A stretch of DNA of 64,000 nucleotides from Wenjunlia tyrosinilytica (GCF_014646055.1 NZ_BMMS01000035.1:1-64000), one strand, 5' to 3'. Positions 47,902-56,967 are shown, counted from the first letter of the stretch. A program made the numbers and translations. Notes: generated by a model from the sequence alone, not told the origin.

Positions 47902-47999
47902 CGTCGGACCACCGGGAGCGCTCCGGGACGCTCGTGCGTCGCCCGCGCGGTCACGTCGCCCAGGGCGCCGCGAACGTCGCGGTGGTCGGGCTCTTCCAT
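47898..47999 (-). CDS. 33-residue micro-ORF coupled to the ATP-binding protein
   Basis: ATG 47999 is preceded by AAGGAG with 5-nt spacing, a near-perfect SD. It encodes a charged peptide beginning MEEPDHRDVRGALGDV and ending ALPVVRR, stopping in the ATGA that starts the ATPase gene. No homologue recognised. It could be a small regulator of the ATPase or a translational loading ORF. Confidence 0.6.
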   Translation of the reverse strand: MEEPDHRDVRGALGDVTARATHERPGALPVVRR

Positions 48000-48325
48000 G
48001 GCAACTCCTTCCGAGAGGGCATTGAAGGTCAGCGCACTGCGCCGGGCGGTGTCACCAGACTCATGGGCGAGATGTGCCGGGCCTACCGGGCACATGGGGC
48101 GATCCGAGCGGTACCGCTAGAAAATCCGCAGACCGATCTCTTGACATGCGCGGTCCGCGGGGATCTTTCACGCTGGGATCGGATTCGGGGACGCAGGGTG
48201 ACCCTCCGGCGGGCTCGGCGCACCGGCTCTCGCACCGCTTGCGCTCTGGACCGATCCTCCAGTCCGGACAGTAAGTCCAAGTGAGGTGCTGGACTGAAAG
48301 TCCACCCTGGACATAACCTCCAGAT
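48000..48325. other. Divergent intergenic region with several inverted repeats
   Basis: Lies between the micro-ORF/ATPase operon (minus) and the YheO-type regulator (plus). An imperfect 24-bp inverted repeat at 48072-48095 (ATGTGCC ... GGCACAT) is nearer the minus-strand genes. TTGACA at 48141-48146 could be a -35 element for either a longer plus transcript or nothing. The right end carries the operator array listed separately. Confidence 0.5.
48246..48323. promoter_or_regulatory. Operator-like array upstream of the YheO-type regulator
   Basis: Three palindromes share the half-site TGGAC/GTCCA or CTGGA/TCCAG. CTGGA-N7-TCCAG occurs at 48246-48262 and 48307-48323, both as CTGGAC-N4-CCTCCAG, and the perfect 15-bp TGGACT-GAA-AGTCCA lies at 48290-48304. 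The last ends 2 bp before ATG 48326. A weak -35/-10 pair (CTGGAC 48289-48294, CATAAC 48312-48317, 17-nt spacer) overlaps the sites and would give a leaderless transcript. Confidence 0.6.
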
Positions 48326-48970
48326 ATGGAGATCTCAGAGGACAGCGCCGACCCGCGCGTGAGGATGTGGTCACCGGCGTGCCAAGCCGTGGCCCTGCTG
48401 CTGGGCCCCTATGCCGAGGTGGTCCTGCACGACGCCGCACGCGACCGGGTGCTGGCCATCTGGAATCCGATGACCAGGCGCGGACCCGGTGACCCCTCGC
48501 TGCTGGGCGAGCTGGACCGCCTGGACCCGTCGGCCCGCGATGTCTACGGGCCCTACGAGAAGCTCCTGGCCGACGGGCGGCGCCTCTCCTCGGTCAGCGC
48601 GGTGCTCAGGGACGAGGAGGGACAGCCGTCGGCCGTGATGTGCGTCAACCTCGACCGGACGCCGATGGACCGGGCGGCCGCACTGCTGGCGGGATTCGCC
48701 GCACCCTCGACACCGCGTCCCGAGGCTCTGTTCGAACAGGACTGGACCGAGCGGGTGCACCAGATCATCGGCTCGTTCGTCCGCGCTCGGGGACGCCCCG
48801 TCGAACGCCTCGGGCGGGAGGACCGCCTCACCGTACTCACCGAACTCGACCGGGCCGGAGTCTTCGCCTTCCGGCGCGCGGTCCCGGTCGTCGCGGGCGC
48901 TCTCAAGGCGTCTCGCTCCACCGTCTACGCACTCCTGGCCGAACTCAAAGCCCAAGGGAACGCCTCGTGA
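48326..48970 (+). CDS. YheO/DauR-type helix-turn-helix transcriptional regulator
   Basis: 214 aa. N-terminal PAS-like YheO domain (about 18-115; LGPYAEVVLHDAARDRVLAIWN, GQPSAVMCVNLD) and C-terminal HTH (165-212; RLTVLTELDRAGVFAFRRAV, LKASRSTVYALL). Family members such as DauR regulate amino-acid catabolism in response to small ligands. ATG 48326 has no SD and is likely leaderless. Its stop overlaps the aminotransferase GTG (GTGA), making the two genes one unit, presumably with the regulator controlling both. Confidence 0.88.
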   Translation: MEISEDSADPRVRMWSPACQAVALLLGPYAEVVLHDAARDRVLAIWNPMTRRGPGDPSLLGELDRLDPSARDVYGPYEKLLADGRRLSSVSAVLRDEEGQPSAVMCVNLDRTPMDRAAALLAGFAAPSTPRPEALFEQDWTERVHQIIGSFVRARGRPVERLGREDRLTVLTELDRAGVFAFRRAVPVVAGALKASRSTVYALLAELKAQGNAS

Positions 48971-50100
48971 CCCAACTGCCCGACTTCCGGCTGGAGACCT
49001 ACTTCTCCCGCTGGGAGTTCACCGCCCGCCACCATCTGACCGCCTCCGACGCGCAGACCATGACCATGGCCGAACTGCTGGCGCTGGCCGACGCCGAGGA
49101 CCGGCATGCCTGGGAGACGCTGTCCTTCGGCTACACGCAGACCTTCGGCGACCCGGGCCTGCGGCACGCCATCGCGCAGATGTACGACCATGCGGAAGCC
49201 GACGACGTGATCTGCTTCGCCGGCGCGGAGGAAGCCCTGTACATCGCCATGCAGGTCCTGCTGGGACCCGGTGACCACGCGGTGGTGCTCGCCCCCAACT
49301 ACCAGGCCGCCGAGACCGTCCCGCTGTCGCTGTGCGAGGTCGGCGCGGTGGCGTTGGATCCCGAGCGGGACTGGGCCCTGGACCTGGACGAGGTGGTCGC
49401 CGCGATCCGCCCCAACACCCGGGTGGTCTCGGTCAACTTCCCCAACAACCCCACGGGCAAGGTCATCGATGTCGCGGACTTCACCCGCCTTGCCCACCTG
49501 TGCGACGAGCGAGGGATCCATCTGTTCAGCGACGAGGTCTACCGCGGGCTCGAACCCGACCCCTCGCGAACTCTGCCGCAGGCCGCCGACCTGTCGCAGC
49601 GGGCCCTGTCGCTGAACGTCACATCGAAGTCGCTGGGCCTGCCGGGGCTGAGGATCGGCTGGATCACCTGCCGGGACCGGGAACTGCGCTCCCGGCTGGA
49701 ACGTGCCAAGCACTACACGACGATCTGCAACTCGGCGCCGAGTGAGGTCCTGGCCCGAATCGCCGTCAAGGCCCGGCAGTACATCCTGGAGCGCAACCGT
49801 GCCATCATCGCCGCCAATGTGCCGGCCTTCGACGCCTTCTTCGCCGAGTTCGGCGAGCTCTTCGAGTGGCGGGCCCCGGACGGCGGTTGTGTGGCCTATC
49901 CGCGCTATCTGGGTCCGGACGGGGTCGAGGCGTTCTGCACCGAGCTCGTCGAGCAAGCCGGAGTCCTGCTGCTGCCCGCGAGCATCTACCGCTCCGAACT
50001 CACCGACACACCCACGGACCGCTTCCGCGTCGGCATCGGACGACACGACCCCGCGCCGGCCCTGGACGCCTTCGCCGCATGGCTGCGAGCCCGGCCATGA
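48967..50100 (+). CDS. PLP-dependent aminotransferase (class I/II, fold type I)
   Basis: 377 aa. SVNFPNNPTGK and SDEVYRGLE bind PLP; the Schiff-base Lys is in NVTSKSLGLPGLRIGW and the carboxylate-binding Arg in RFRVGIGR. The N-terminal MTQLPDFRLETYFSRWEF matches the group related to capreomycidine synthase (VioD), which acts on arginine-derived substrates, rather than classical aspartate aminotransferases. Substrate not assigned. Translationally coupled to the YheO-type regulator; a 34-codon ORF overlaps its stop. Confidence 0.9.
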   Translation: MTQLPDFRLETYFSRWEFTARHHLTASDAQTMTMAELLALADAEDRHAWETLSFGYTQTFGDPGLRHAIAQMYDHAEADDVICFAGAEEALYIAMQVLLGPGDHAVVLAPNYQAAETVPLSLCEVGAVALDPERDWALDLDEVVAAIRPNTRVVSVNFPNNPTGKVIDVADFTRLAHLCDERGIHLFSDEVYRGLEPDPSRTLPQAADLSQRALSLNVTSKSLGLPGLRIGWITCRDRELRSRLERAKHYTTICNSAPSEVLARIAVKARQYILERNRAIIAANVPAFDAFFAEFGELFEWRAPDGGCVAYPRYLGPDGVEAFCTELVEQAGVLLLPASIYRSELTDTPTDRFRVGIGRHDPAPALDAFAAWLRARP

Positions 50101-50201
50101 CCCTCACCGTGCTCAGCCCGGAGGCGATCGGGGGTCTCGACCGCACCAGTCGTACAGTCACTCGGCCGTTCGCGCACATACTGGATGACCCTTTGGAGTG
50201 A
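50097..50201 (+). CDS. 34-residue ORF overlapping the aminotransferase stop, possibly a truncated gene
   Basis: ATG 50097 overlaps the aminotransferase stop in ATGA. The product starts MTLTVLSPEAIGGLDRTSRT and ends FAHILDDPLE. The opening resembles the N-terminus of ornithine cyclodeaminase-like proteins, but this is only a short resemblance. Sequence after 50201 keeps no coding signal, so a third operon gene may have been lost by deletion. Confidence 0.4.
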   Translation: MTLTVLSPEAIGGLDRTSRTVTRPFAHILDDPLE

Positions 50202-50479
50202 CCGGACGTCGTCGTCCTGTTGGGCGTTGGAAGTGTCCTGCGCCACTGCTGAGCGTGCTGTACGGCGCGGCCGCGCTGGTAGGAGTTCGTACGGGGGCAT
50301 AGCTGAATATGAGCCCACGGGGTTTACTGTGTCGGCAGACAGTTACCTGACTGTCGAAGTCGGTGTCCGAGAAGGCAATCCTCGCGTCCGTCCGAAACGA
50401 ATCGCGTTCGGCCCGGTCGCCTTGGATGGGCAGCCGGTATCTCGGGCGTCAACGCTGTCGGAGACCCTGAAGGTGAGTG

Positions 50480-51151
50480 GTGGTATTCGTGTCCGATGTC
50501 CTGTCCAAGAGCCAGAGCCTGCAAGCTGAGTACGAGGCCAGGGTGGCCGCCGACCTGCGGCAGAACGAGGAGGGCCACGAGCGCGTCACAGCGCAGATCG
50601 CCTCGCTGCAGGAGGAGTTGGAGGTCCTTCGGCGGGACCGGGAGATGCTGGTGAGTATGCGGAACGCCGTCGGTACCCTCGCCCCCGAGGCGACGGGCGA
50701 GGCGGCGACCGACCAGGTCGAGTCGGTGGAGGAGGAGCCGAAGGCCAAGGCGCAGGTGCCCAAGCCCAGGCGCCAGGGCGCCAAGAAGGCCGCTCCTTCC
50801 CGGGGCCGCAAGTCCGCGCGCGGTGCGAAGAAGGACGCGAAGTCGAGTGGGGCCGACACCGCGGACGCCAAGGAAGCACCTCAGTCCTCCAAGCTGATCG
50901 AGTTGGTCGAGGGCTGCCTCGTCCGTCAGAGCGGGCCCATGTCGGCGGCCGAGATCGCGGCAGCGGTGGCGACGCCGGAGCGCCCGGTCACGGTCATCAG
51001 TGTGCGGACCGCTCTCGAGGGTCTGGTGCGCAAGGCGGCGGCCCACCGCTCCAAGCAAGGACGTTCGGTGTACTACGAGCCCGTCTCCGGCGCGGCGGGC
51101 GCTTCGTCGCCGACCGGGCAGACCGACGGCGACGCCGAGGCGGCCTCCTAG
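50480..51151 (+). CDS. Coiled-coil protein with Lys-rich linker and C-terminal winged helix
   Basis: 223 aa. Residues 5-55 form a heptad coiled coil (LQAEYEARVAADLRQNEEGH, ASLQEELEVLRRDREMLVSM). Residues 90-125 are a basic, Lys/Ala/Ser/Arg-rich stretch (KKAAPSRGRKSARGAKKDAK) like histone tails. A winged-helix-like domain follows (PMSAAEIAAAV, VRTALEGLVRKAAAHR, QGRSVYYEP), then an acidic tail. Probably binds DNA as a dimer. GTG 50480 has GAAGG 6 nt upstream; GTG 50477 and 50489 are alternatives. The 278 bp before it shows no other gene. Confidence 0.78.
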   Translation: MVFVSDVLSKSQSLQAEYEARVAADLRQNEEGHERVTAQIASLQEELEVLRRDREMLVSMRNAVGTLAPEATGEAATDQVESVEEEPKAKAQVPKPRRQGAKKAAPSRGRKSARGAKKDAKSSGADTADAKEAPQSSKLIELVEGCLVRQSGPMSAAEIAAAVATPERPVTVISVRTALEGLVRKAAAHRSKQGRSVYYEPVSGAAGASSPTGQTDGDAEAAS

Positions 51152-51260
51152 CAAGGCCCCTCTCAGGGCGCATCGGCGGCCCTGGCTCGAGGAGGCGAGT
51201 GAGGGCGAAGTCGTCCGCCGGGGAACGGACGACTGACGCCCTCACCTCCCACCTGAATTT

Positions 51261-51273
51261 TGACATTACGTCA
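51261..51273. promoter_or_regulatory. TGAC-N5-GTCA palindrome upstream of the M4 protease
   Basis: TGACATTACGTCA lies 154 bp upstream of GTG 51427 and overlaps a TTGACA hexamer (51260-51265). It may be an operator or activator site for the protease promoter; no good -10 follows. Confidence 0.35.
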
Positions 51274-51426
51274 GCTGCCTTGCGCCTCAACCGATTTGAC
51301 CTGCGCATGACCTTCGGTCTCACATGGTGGTCGGTCGTCCGTCCCCGACAACCGGCATGCCCAGTCCTCCGTCTCCTTGGTCGATCTTCGTTACGCCCCC
51401 CCTCGACTCAAGGAGCAACCGAGACA

Positions 51427-53262
51427 GTGCGTTCACTCCTCAAGTCCCGTAAACGAATAACGGCCGTCGCCGTGGCGGTGGCAACCGCCGCGACCATGGC
51501 GGGAGCAGCCTCCGCGGCGATCCCGTCCGGGTCGGTCAACGAGTCCGGGACCCCCTCGACCCGTACACGGACCTCTTCCGACCAGATCGTGAAGGCGGCG
51601 GTCGCCGCCGCCGTCGCCCACGCCAAGGAAACAGGCGTCGGCAAGAAGGAGAGTCTGACAGCCAAGGACACGATGATCGACCCCGAGGGCAAGCGGCACG
51701 TCCGCTTCGCGCGTGTCTACGACGGAGTCCCCGTCGTGGGCGGAGACATCGTTGTCCACCTCGACCGCCACAACACCTACCTCGACGTGACCCGGGCCAT
51801 TGGCCACCAGGTCTCCGTCGCGACGCTCACCCCGCGTCTGACCGCCGAGCAGGCGGCAGACAGAGCGGCCGCCTCGGTCAATGGCTCGGTGGACGGCACC
51901 GGGGGCGCCGGTGCCGAGGCCGCCGCCAAGGCTTCCCCCCACGGGCCCGCCGACACGGCCGAACTGGTCATCGACGCCCGCGGTGCCGAGCCGGTCCTGG
52001 CCTACCAGGTCACCGTCGTCGACGTCGGCGCCCCCGAGGCCGGCGGCCGCAGTGTGATCGTGGATGCCACCTCCGGCAAGGTCCTCAGCAGCTCCCCGCT
52101 GGCCGAGGGCTTCATCTCTCCGAAGCTCGAGCGGACACTGCGCGGCCTCGGTAGTCGGGCCCTGGCTCCCCTCGCCGCCCCGAAGGCCGCCGCTCCCGGC
52201 AAGGCAGGCACCGGGAACTCGCTGTTCGTGGGTCGTGTGCCGCTGACCACGACCAAGAAGAGCGGCAGCGGCGCCTTCGTTCTGACGGACCCCAGCCGCG
52301 GCAGCTCCGAGACCAGGAGCGCGCAGCAGAAGAGGCTGGACAGTTTCCAGGACGGCAAGACGGTCACCGACGCCGACAACCGCTGGGGCAACGGCAAGGT
52401 CTCCGACCCGGTCACTGCCGCGGTGGACGTCCAGTACGGCATCACCACCACGTTCGACTTCTACAAGAGCACCTTCGGCCGCAAGGGCACCAAGAACGAC
52501 GGCAAGGGGCCGCAGGCAATGGTGCACTGGGGCTCCAAGGTGGCCAATGCCTTCTGGTCCGGCGACTGCGGATGCATGCTCTACGGCGACGGGGACGGCC
52601 AGCAGTTCAAGCAGCCGCTGGTGGCGCTCGACGTGACCGGCCACGAACTCACCCACGGCGTCGTGGAGGCGACCGCCAACCTCAAGCCCACGCGTATCGA
52701 CGCCAACGGCAACCAGTTCGGTGAGCCCGGATCGCTCAACGAGTCCCTCGCCGACATCTTCGCTTCGAGCGTCGAGTTCAAGGCGAACAACCCCGCCAAC
52801 CCGCCGAACTACCTCCTCGGTGAGAAGCTCGGCCTGGCGCAGAAGTTCCTGCGCCGCCTCGACAAGCCCTCGCTGGACAAGCTCGAGGGCAGCGTCGACT
52901 ACTGGGACAAGGGGTCGTTCGACCGGGAGGTGCACGCCGGTTCGGGTGTCTCCTCCCACGCGTACTACCTGCTCGCCGAGGGAAGCGGGAAGAAGACCAT
53001 CAGGGGCGTCGCCTACGACTCGCCGACCTTCGACGGCTCCAAGGTGAAGGGCATCGGCCGGGCCAAGGCCGAGCAGATCTTCTACCGCGCGCTGACCCGG
53101 TACATGGTCTCGACCACCGACTTCCACCAGGCCCGCGTCGCGACGCTCAAGGCCGCTGCCGACATCCATGGAAGCGGCAGCACGGAGTATCAGGCCGTCA
53201 ACAGGGCCTGGGCCGCCGTCAATGTCACGGAGGCGAACACTCCGGGCACCGACCGCCACTGA
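51427..53262 (+). CDS. Secreted M4 (thermolysin-like) neutral metalloprotease
   Basis: 611 aa preproprotein. Signal peptide (KSRKRITAVAVAVATAATMAG, cleavage after ASAA near residue 35), an FTP/PepSY propeptide to about residue 290, then the catalytic domain. Zinc ligands are His406 and His410 in GHELTHG with catalytic Glu407, and Glu in NESLADIFA. The C-terminal catalytic His is in AGSGVSSHAYYLL. An SD (aaggag, 51410-51415) lies 11 nt before GTG 51427. The longer ORF to 51199 would bury the signal peptide. Exported extracellular protease for nutrient scavenging. Confidence 0.94.
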   Translation: MRSLLKSRKRITAVAVAVATAATMAGAASAAIPSGSVNESGTPSTRTRTSSDQIVKAAVAAAVAHAKETGVGKKESLTAKDTMIDPEGKRHVRFARVYDGVPVVGGDIVVHLDRHNTYLDVTRAIGHQVSVATLTPRLTAEQAADRAAASVNGSVDGTGGAGAEAAAKASPHGPADTAELVIDARGAEPVLAYQVTVVDVGAPEAGGRSVIVDATSGKVLSSSPLAEGFISPKLERTLRGLGSRALAPLAAPKAAAPGKAGTGNSLFVGRVPLTTTKKSGSGAFVLTDPSRGSSETRSAQQKRLDSFQDGKTVTDADNRWGNGKVSDPVTAAVDVQYGITTTFDFYKSTFGRKGTKNDGKGPQAMVHWGSKVANAFWSGDCGCMLYGDGDGQQFKQPLVALDVTGHELTHGVVEATANLKPTRIDANGNQFGEPGSLNESLADIFASSVEFKANNPANPPNYLLGEKLGLAQKFLRRLDKPSLDKLEGSVDYWDKGSFDREVHAGSGVSSHAYYLLAEGSGKKTIRGVAYDSPTFDGSKVKGIGRAKAEQIFYRALTRYMVSTTDFHQARVATLKAAADIHGSGSTEYQAVNRAWAAVNVTEANTPGTDRH

Positions 53263-53282
53263 CCGGCACCGAGGGAGCACCC

Positions 53283-53330
53283 GGCCGCCTCTGGGATCCA
53301 CCGGAAGACCCGGGGATACCAGAGGCGGCC
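53283..53330 (+). terminator. Long hairpin terminator after the M4 protease
   Basis: Outer arms 53283-53294 and 53319-53330 (ggccgcctctgg/ccagaggcggcc) are perfectly complementary over 12 bp. The 24-nt interior folds further with an imperfect GATCC/GGGAT stem. It begins 20 bp after the protease stop. It may also shield against the convergent sugar-ABC remnant. Confidence 0.8.
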
Positions 53331-53509
53331 CTCCCTGTATGCGGCCAGGGAGGGCCAGTGCCCGATCGGGCCCTCTTCCCCGGATCGGGGAGGCCCGCGA
53401 GTTCCCAGGCGCTCAGTGCCGCACCGGTCAGCCCCCGGTGGCGGCCAGGGGGGCAGTTGGACGGGCGGCGCCGGGCGCCGGGCGCCTTCGCCGGTGCCGG
53501 CGGGGATCG

Positions 53510-55085
53510 TCAGCCGTGCGAGGCGGCGGTCTCCTCGCCCGGTGCTGCCTCTGTGCTGTTGCCCTCCGCGGTGCCCGGCGCCTCGGGCGCCGTGCCGGAC
53601 GCGATGAGCTCCACGAGCTCGTCGCGTGTGACCTCGGCCGAGGTCCCCTGCCAGACGAGCTCGCCCTGGCGCATCACATGGAAGCGGTCGCCGAGCGCGT
53701 AGAGCTCGTCGATGTCGTCCGAGACGACGAGTAGGGCCACCCCTGCCTCCGCGCGCTCACGCGGCAGGCGATGGATCTGGGCCTTCGTCCCGATGTCGAC
53801 GCCCGCCGTCGGCTGGTCGATGACCAGCACCTCCGGCTCGCAGGCGAGGGCCTTGCCGAGCACGACCTTCTGCTGGTTTCCGCCACCGAGTGTCGCCGCG
53901 TGCGCGTCGATGTCGCCGGGTGAGATCTCGAAATCCTCGACCAGCCGAGTGCTCAACCGGCGCACGGCGCCGCGCCGGACCACGCCGCCGCTGAAGCGCC
54001 ATGAGGCACAGGTTCTCGGTCAGCGGGCTCGACAGGCTCAGCCCCTGGTACTTGCGGTCCTCCGGGATCAGGGCGATCCCCCGGGAGATCGCGCCCCGGG
54101 GGCCGGAGAACCTCACCTCGCTCCCGCGTACCCGCAGCCGCCCTCCGGTGGGTTGCTCGACGCCGGTGAGCACCCGGCACAGCCGCGTCCGACCCGAGCC
54201 GACGAGTCCGGCCACGGCCACGATCTCCCCGGCCCGCAGGGCGATGCTGACGCCGCGCAGGCGGTCCCCGACGCTGACCGAGTCGGCCTCGAGGACGACC
54301 GGCCGGGTGTCGTCGGCCTGACCGACCGCCCGCTCATGGTCGATAACCTGCTGGAACTCCTCGCCGAGCATCAGGGCGGCCATGCGTCCGACGGTCAGCG
54401 ACTTCGTGGGCTCCGAGGCGACGACCCTGCCGTTGCGCATCACGGTGAGCCAATCGGTCACTTCTCGCACCTCGTCCAGGAAGTGCGAGATGAACACCAT
54501 TCCGACGCCGCGGTCGGCCAGTTGCCGGACCACACGGAAAAGAGACAGGCGCTCGGCTTCGGAGAGCCGGGCGGTCGGCTCGTCCATGATCAGCACCTTG
54601 GCGTCCTCCGCCAGTGCCTTCACGATCTCGATGCGCTGGCGGATCGCGGGACTGAGTCCGCTGACACTCGCCTCGACGCTCTCACCGATCTCGATGCCCA
54701 CCTCCTCGACCAGCGCCTCGGCCTTCTTGCGGATGGCGCGCCGGTTGTAGCCCCACAGTCCGGGCTCGCGTCCGAGCAGGAGGTTCTCCGCCACGGTCAT
54801 CTCGGAGACGAGGCTGAACTCCTGGTGGATGACGGCGATACCCTCCGACCGCGACTGCCGGGGGTTTCTCAAGGCCGCGGGCCTGCCGTCGATCCTTGTC
54901 CCGCCACCGTGGTCCGGGTAGAGGCCGGCCAGGGTCTTCACCAGCGTCGACTTCCCGGCTCCGTTCTGCCCGATGAGCCCATGGACCTGGCCCGCCCGCA
55001 CCTGGAGGTCGACGTGGTCGAGTACCACGGCCGGACCGAACTGCTTGGTCACGCCCGAGAGCTGGAGCCTGACGTCAGTGGGCAT
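53510..55085 (-). pseudogene. Sugar ABC transporter ATPase (RbsA/XylG type), frameshifted
   Basis: Two fused ABC domains. The first is complete (GQNGAGKST, VSGLSPAIRQRIEI, VLIMDEPTARL). The second starts in the same frame (AVAGLVGSGRTRL, RGIALIPEDRKYQGLSL) to ENLCLMAL, then the frame shifts between about 53985 and 54003. The remainder, VVRRGAVRRLSTRLVEDFEI with LGGGNQQKVVLGKAL and VLVIDQPTAGVD, is in another frame to 53510. A single-base indel explains it; a sequencing error cannot be excluded. ATG 55085 has AGAGGA upstream. No permease gene is present. Confidence 0.8.
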
Positions 55086-55285
55086 CAACAATCATTCCTC
55101 TGTCTGCGATCACGAGCCGAACCTCGGTGCCCGCGAATCGCGCGCCGCACTCGGGGCTCGTTTGCGTTGGTCCGAGCGGTGCCGGTCCGCCAGGTGCCGG
55201 GTTCCGGGGCGACCTGGCGGACCGGTGTCCTGGTGTGCCAGTGGGCCGTGCCGCCCGCCGCCGAGCGGGCGGCGGGCGCGGGGGA

Positions 55286-55589
55286 TCAGCCGCTCCACTC
55301 CGCCGGGTGCTGGTCCACGTTCTCCTTGGTGATCAGCGGGAGCGGGATCAGGGCATTGGGCCGCGGTACCGACTGCTTGTGCCCGGTCAGCCAGTCGTGT
55401 GCGTACTTGGCCGCCAACCTGCCCTCGAGGATGGGGCTCTGGTTCACGGTGCCGTACAGGGCGCCGGACTTGATGGCCGCCTCGACCTGCCTGGAGTAGT
55501 CACCGGCGATGAAGCGGACGTCCGTGCGCCCGATCTTCTTCGCGTAGTTAGCGCCGACGTACATCTCCGGGCCCTCGGCGACGATGGCG
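55286..55589 (-). pseudogene. 3' fragment of a periplasmic sugar-binding protein
   Basis: About 100 codons match the C-terminal lobe of ribose-type binding proteins: VAEGPEMYVGANYAKKIGR, FIAGDYSRQVEAAIKSGAL, GTVNQSPILEGRLAAKYAHDWL. Nothing upstream of about 55589 continues the protein; the sequence there changes into the promoter of the PTS gene. The break is therefore a deletion or recombination end point. It lies 200 bp upstream of the frameshifted ATPase, as in an intact binding protein-ATPase operon. Confidence 0.7.
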
Positions 55590-55695
55590 CCAGGTGCCCC
55601 AGCGTTTCGGCTCGGCTTCTGGTAGGTCACTGCCCGGAACGGGATCGTCACACATCGCTGAACCGCCGCTGTCGCTGCACACATTCGAGGTCTCC

Positions 55696-56925
55696 ATGAA
55701 CGCAAGCGCACCCACCCCCACGGGGAGCCGTCCCGGGATGGCCGGGCTGCAACGGCTCGGCCGCAGCCTGATGCTGCCGATCGCCGTGCTGCCCGCCGCG
55801 GGACTGCTGCTGCGGCTCGGGCAGAGCGACGTCCTCGGCCGGTTCACCCCGCTCAAGGAGACGGCGGGTGTCATCTCGGCCGCGGGCGGCGCCCTGTTCA
55901 CCCATCTGCCCCTCATCTTCGCGGTGGGCATCGCCATCGGCTTCGCCAGGAAGGCGGACGGCTCAACGGCACTCGCGGCGGTGGTCGGCTACCTTGTCCT
56001 GGACGGGGTGTTCACCGCGATGTCGCCGATCGTCCTGGAGGGCAAGAAGGACCCCGCGGGCGCGCAGGCGCTCGTCAACTTCGGCGTGCTCGGCGGCATC
56101 GTCATAGGGCTGCTCACCGCGGTCCTGTGGCAGCGCTTCTACCGCACCAGACTCCCGCCCTACCTGGGCTTCTTCAGCGGACGCCGCCTCGTGCCCATCA
56201 TCACCGCCGTGGCCGCGCTGATCGTCGGTGTCCTCATGAGCTTCGCGTATCCGCTGTTCAACAGCGGGCTCACTGCCGTGGGCCGGGCCGTGGCCGAGAA
56301 CAGCGTCATCGGTGGCGGTGTCTACGGCACGGCCAACCGGTTGCTCATCCCGGTCGGCCTGCACCACATCCACAACTCCTTCGTGTGGTTCATCCTCGGC
56401 GACTACAACGGCGTCCACGGAGACCTCAACCGCTTCTTCGCCGGGGATCCGCACGCCGGCATCTTCATGACCGGCTTCTTCCCCATCATGATGTTCGCCC
56501 TCCCCGCGGCGGCTCTCGCGATCTGGCACGAGGCACGCCCGCAGAAGCGCAAGGTCGTCGGCGGCCTGATGCTGTCGGCGGCACTCACCAGCTTTGTCAC
56601 CGGCATCACCGAACCGCTGGAATTCGCGTTCATGTTCGTCGCGTGGCCGCTCTACCTCATCCACGCCGTCCTCACCGGAACGTCGCTGGCACTGGTGAAC
56701 GCGCTGGGCATCCATGACGGCTTCACCTTCTCCGCCAGCGCCATCGACTACGTCATCAACTTCGGCAAGGCCACCACACCGCTCCTGCTCATCCCCATCG
56801 GGCTCGGCTACGCGGTCGTCTACTACGTCGTCTTGCGATTCGTCATCCGCCTGTGGAACCTGCGCACTCCCGGCCGCGAGGACGACTCGGGGGACGCGAC
56901 GCAGGACGAACCACCGTCCAAGTAG
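55696..56925 (+). CDS. PTS EIIC permease, N-acetylglucosamine type (NagE2-like)
   Basis: 409 aa, about ten membrane segments. LQRLGRSLMLPIAVLPAAGLLLRLGQ opens the domain, as in Streptomyces NagE2; FSGRRLVPIITA and GITEPLEFAFMFVAWPLYLIHAVL are conserved EIIC motifs with the substrate-site Glu. There is no EIIB or EIIA domain, which is normal for Streptomyces, where they are encoded elsewhere. GAGG 5 nt before ATG 55696. No clear dre (DasR) box was seen in the short 5' region, which abuts the truncated binding-protein gene. Confidence 0.9.
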   Translation: MNASAPTPTGSRPGMAGLQRLGRSLMLPIAVLPAAGLLLRLGQSDVLGRFTPLKETAGVISAAGGALFTHLPLIFAVGIAIGFARKADGSTALAAVVGYLVLDGVFTAMSPIVLEGKKDPAGAQALVNFGVLGGIVIGLLTAVLWQRFYRTRLPPYLGFFSGRRLVPIITAVAALIVGVLMSFAYPLFNSGLTAVGRAVAENSVIGGGVYGTANRLLIPVGLHHIHNSFVWFILGDYNGVHGDLNRFFAGDPHAGIFMTGFFPIMMFALPAAALAIWHEARPQKRKVVGGLMLSAALTSFVTGITEPLEFAFMFVAWPLYLIHAVLTGTSLALVNALGIHDGFTFSASAIDYVINFGKATTPLLLIPIGLGYAVVYYVVLRFVIRLWNLRTPGREDDSGDATQDEPPSK

Positions 56926-56967
56926 CCGTCGGCATCACTGCCGTCGGCGGATATGAAAGGCATTCAG

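Noticed and set aside
51199-51426. Longer N-terminus for the M4 protease
   Set aside because: It would place 76 residues before an evident signal peptide; the SD at 51410-51415 supports GTG 51427.
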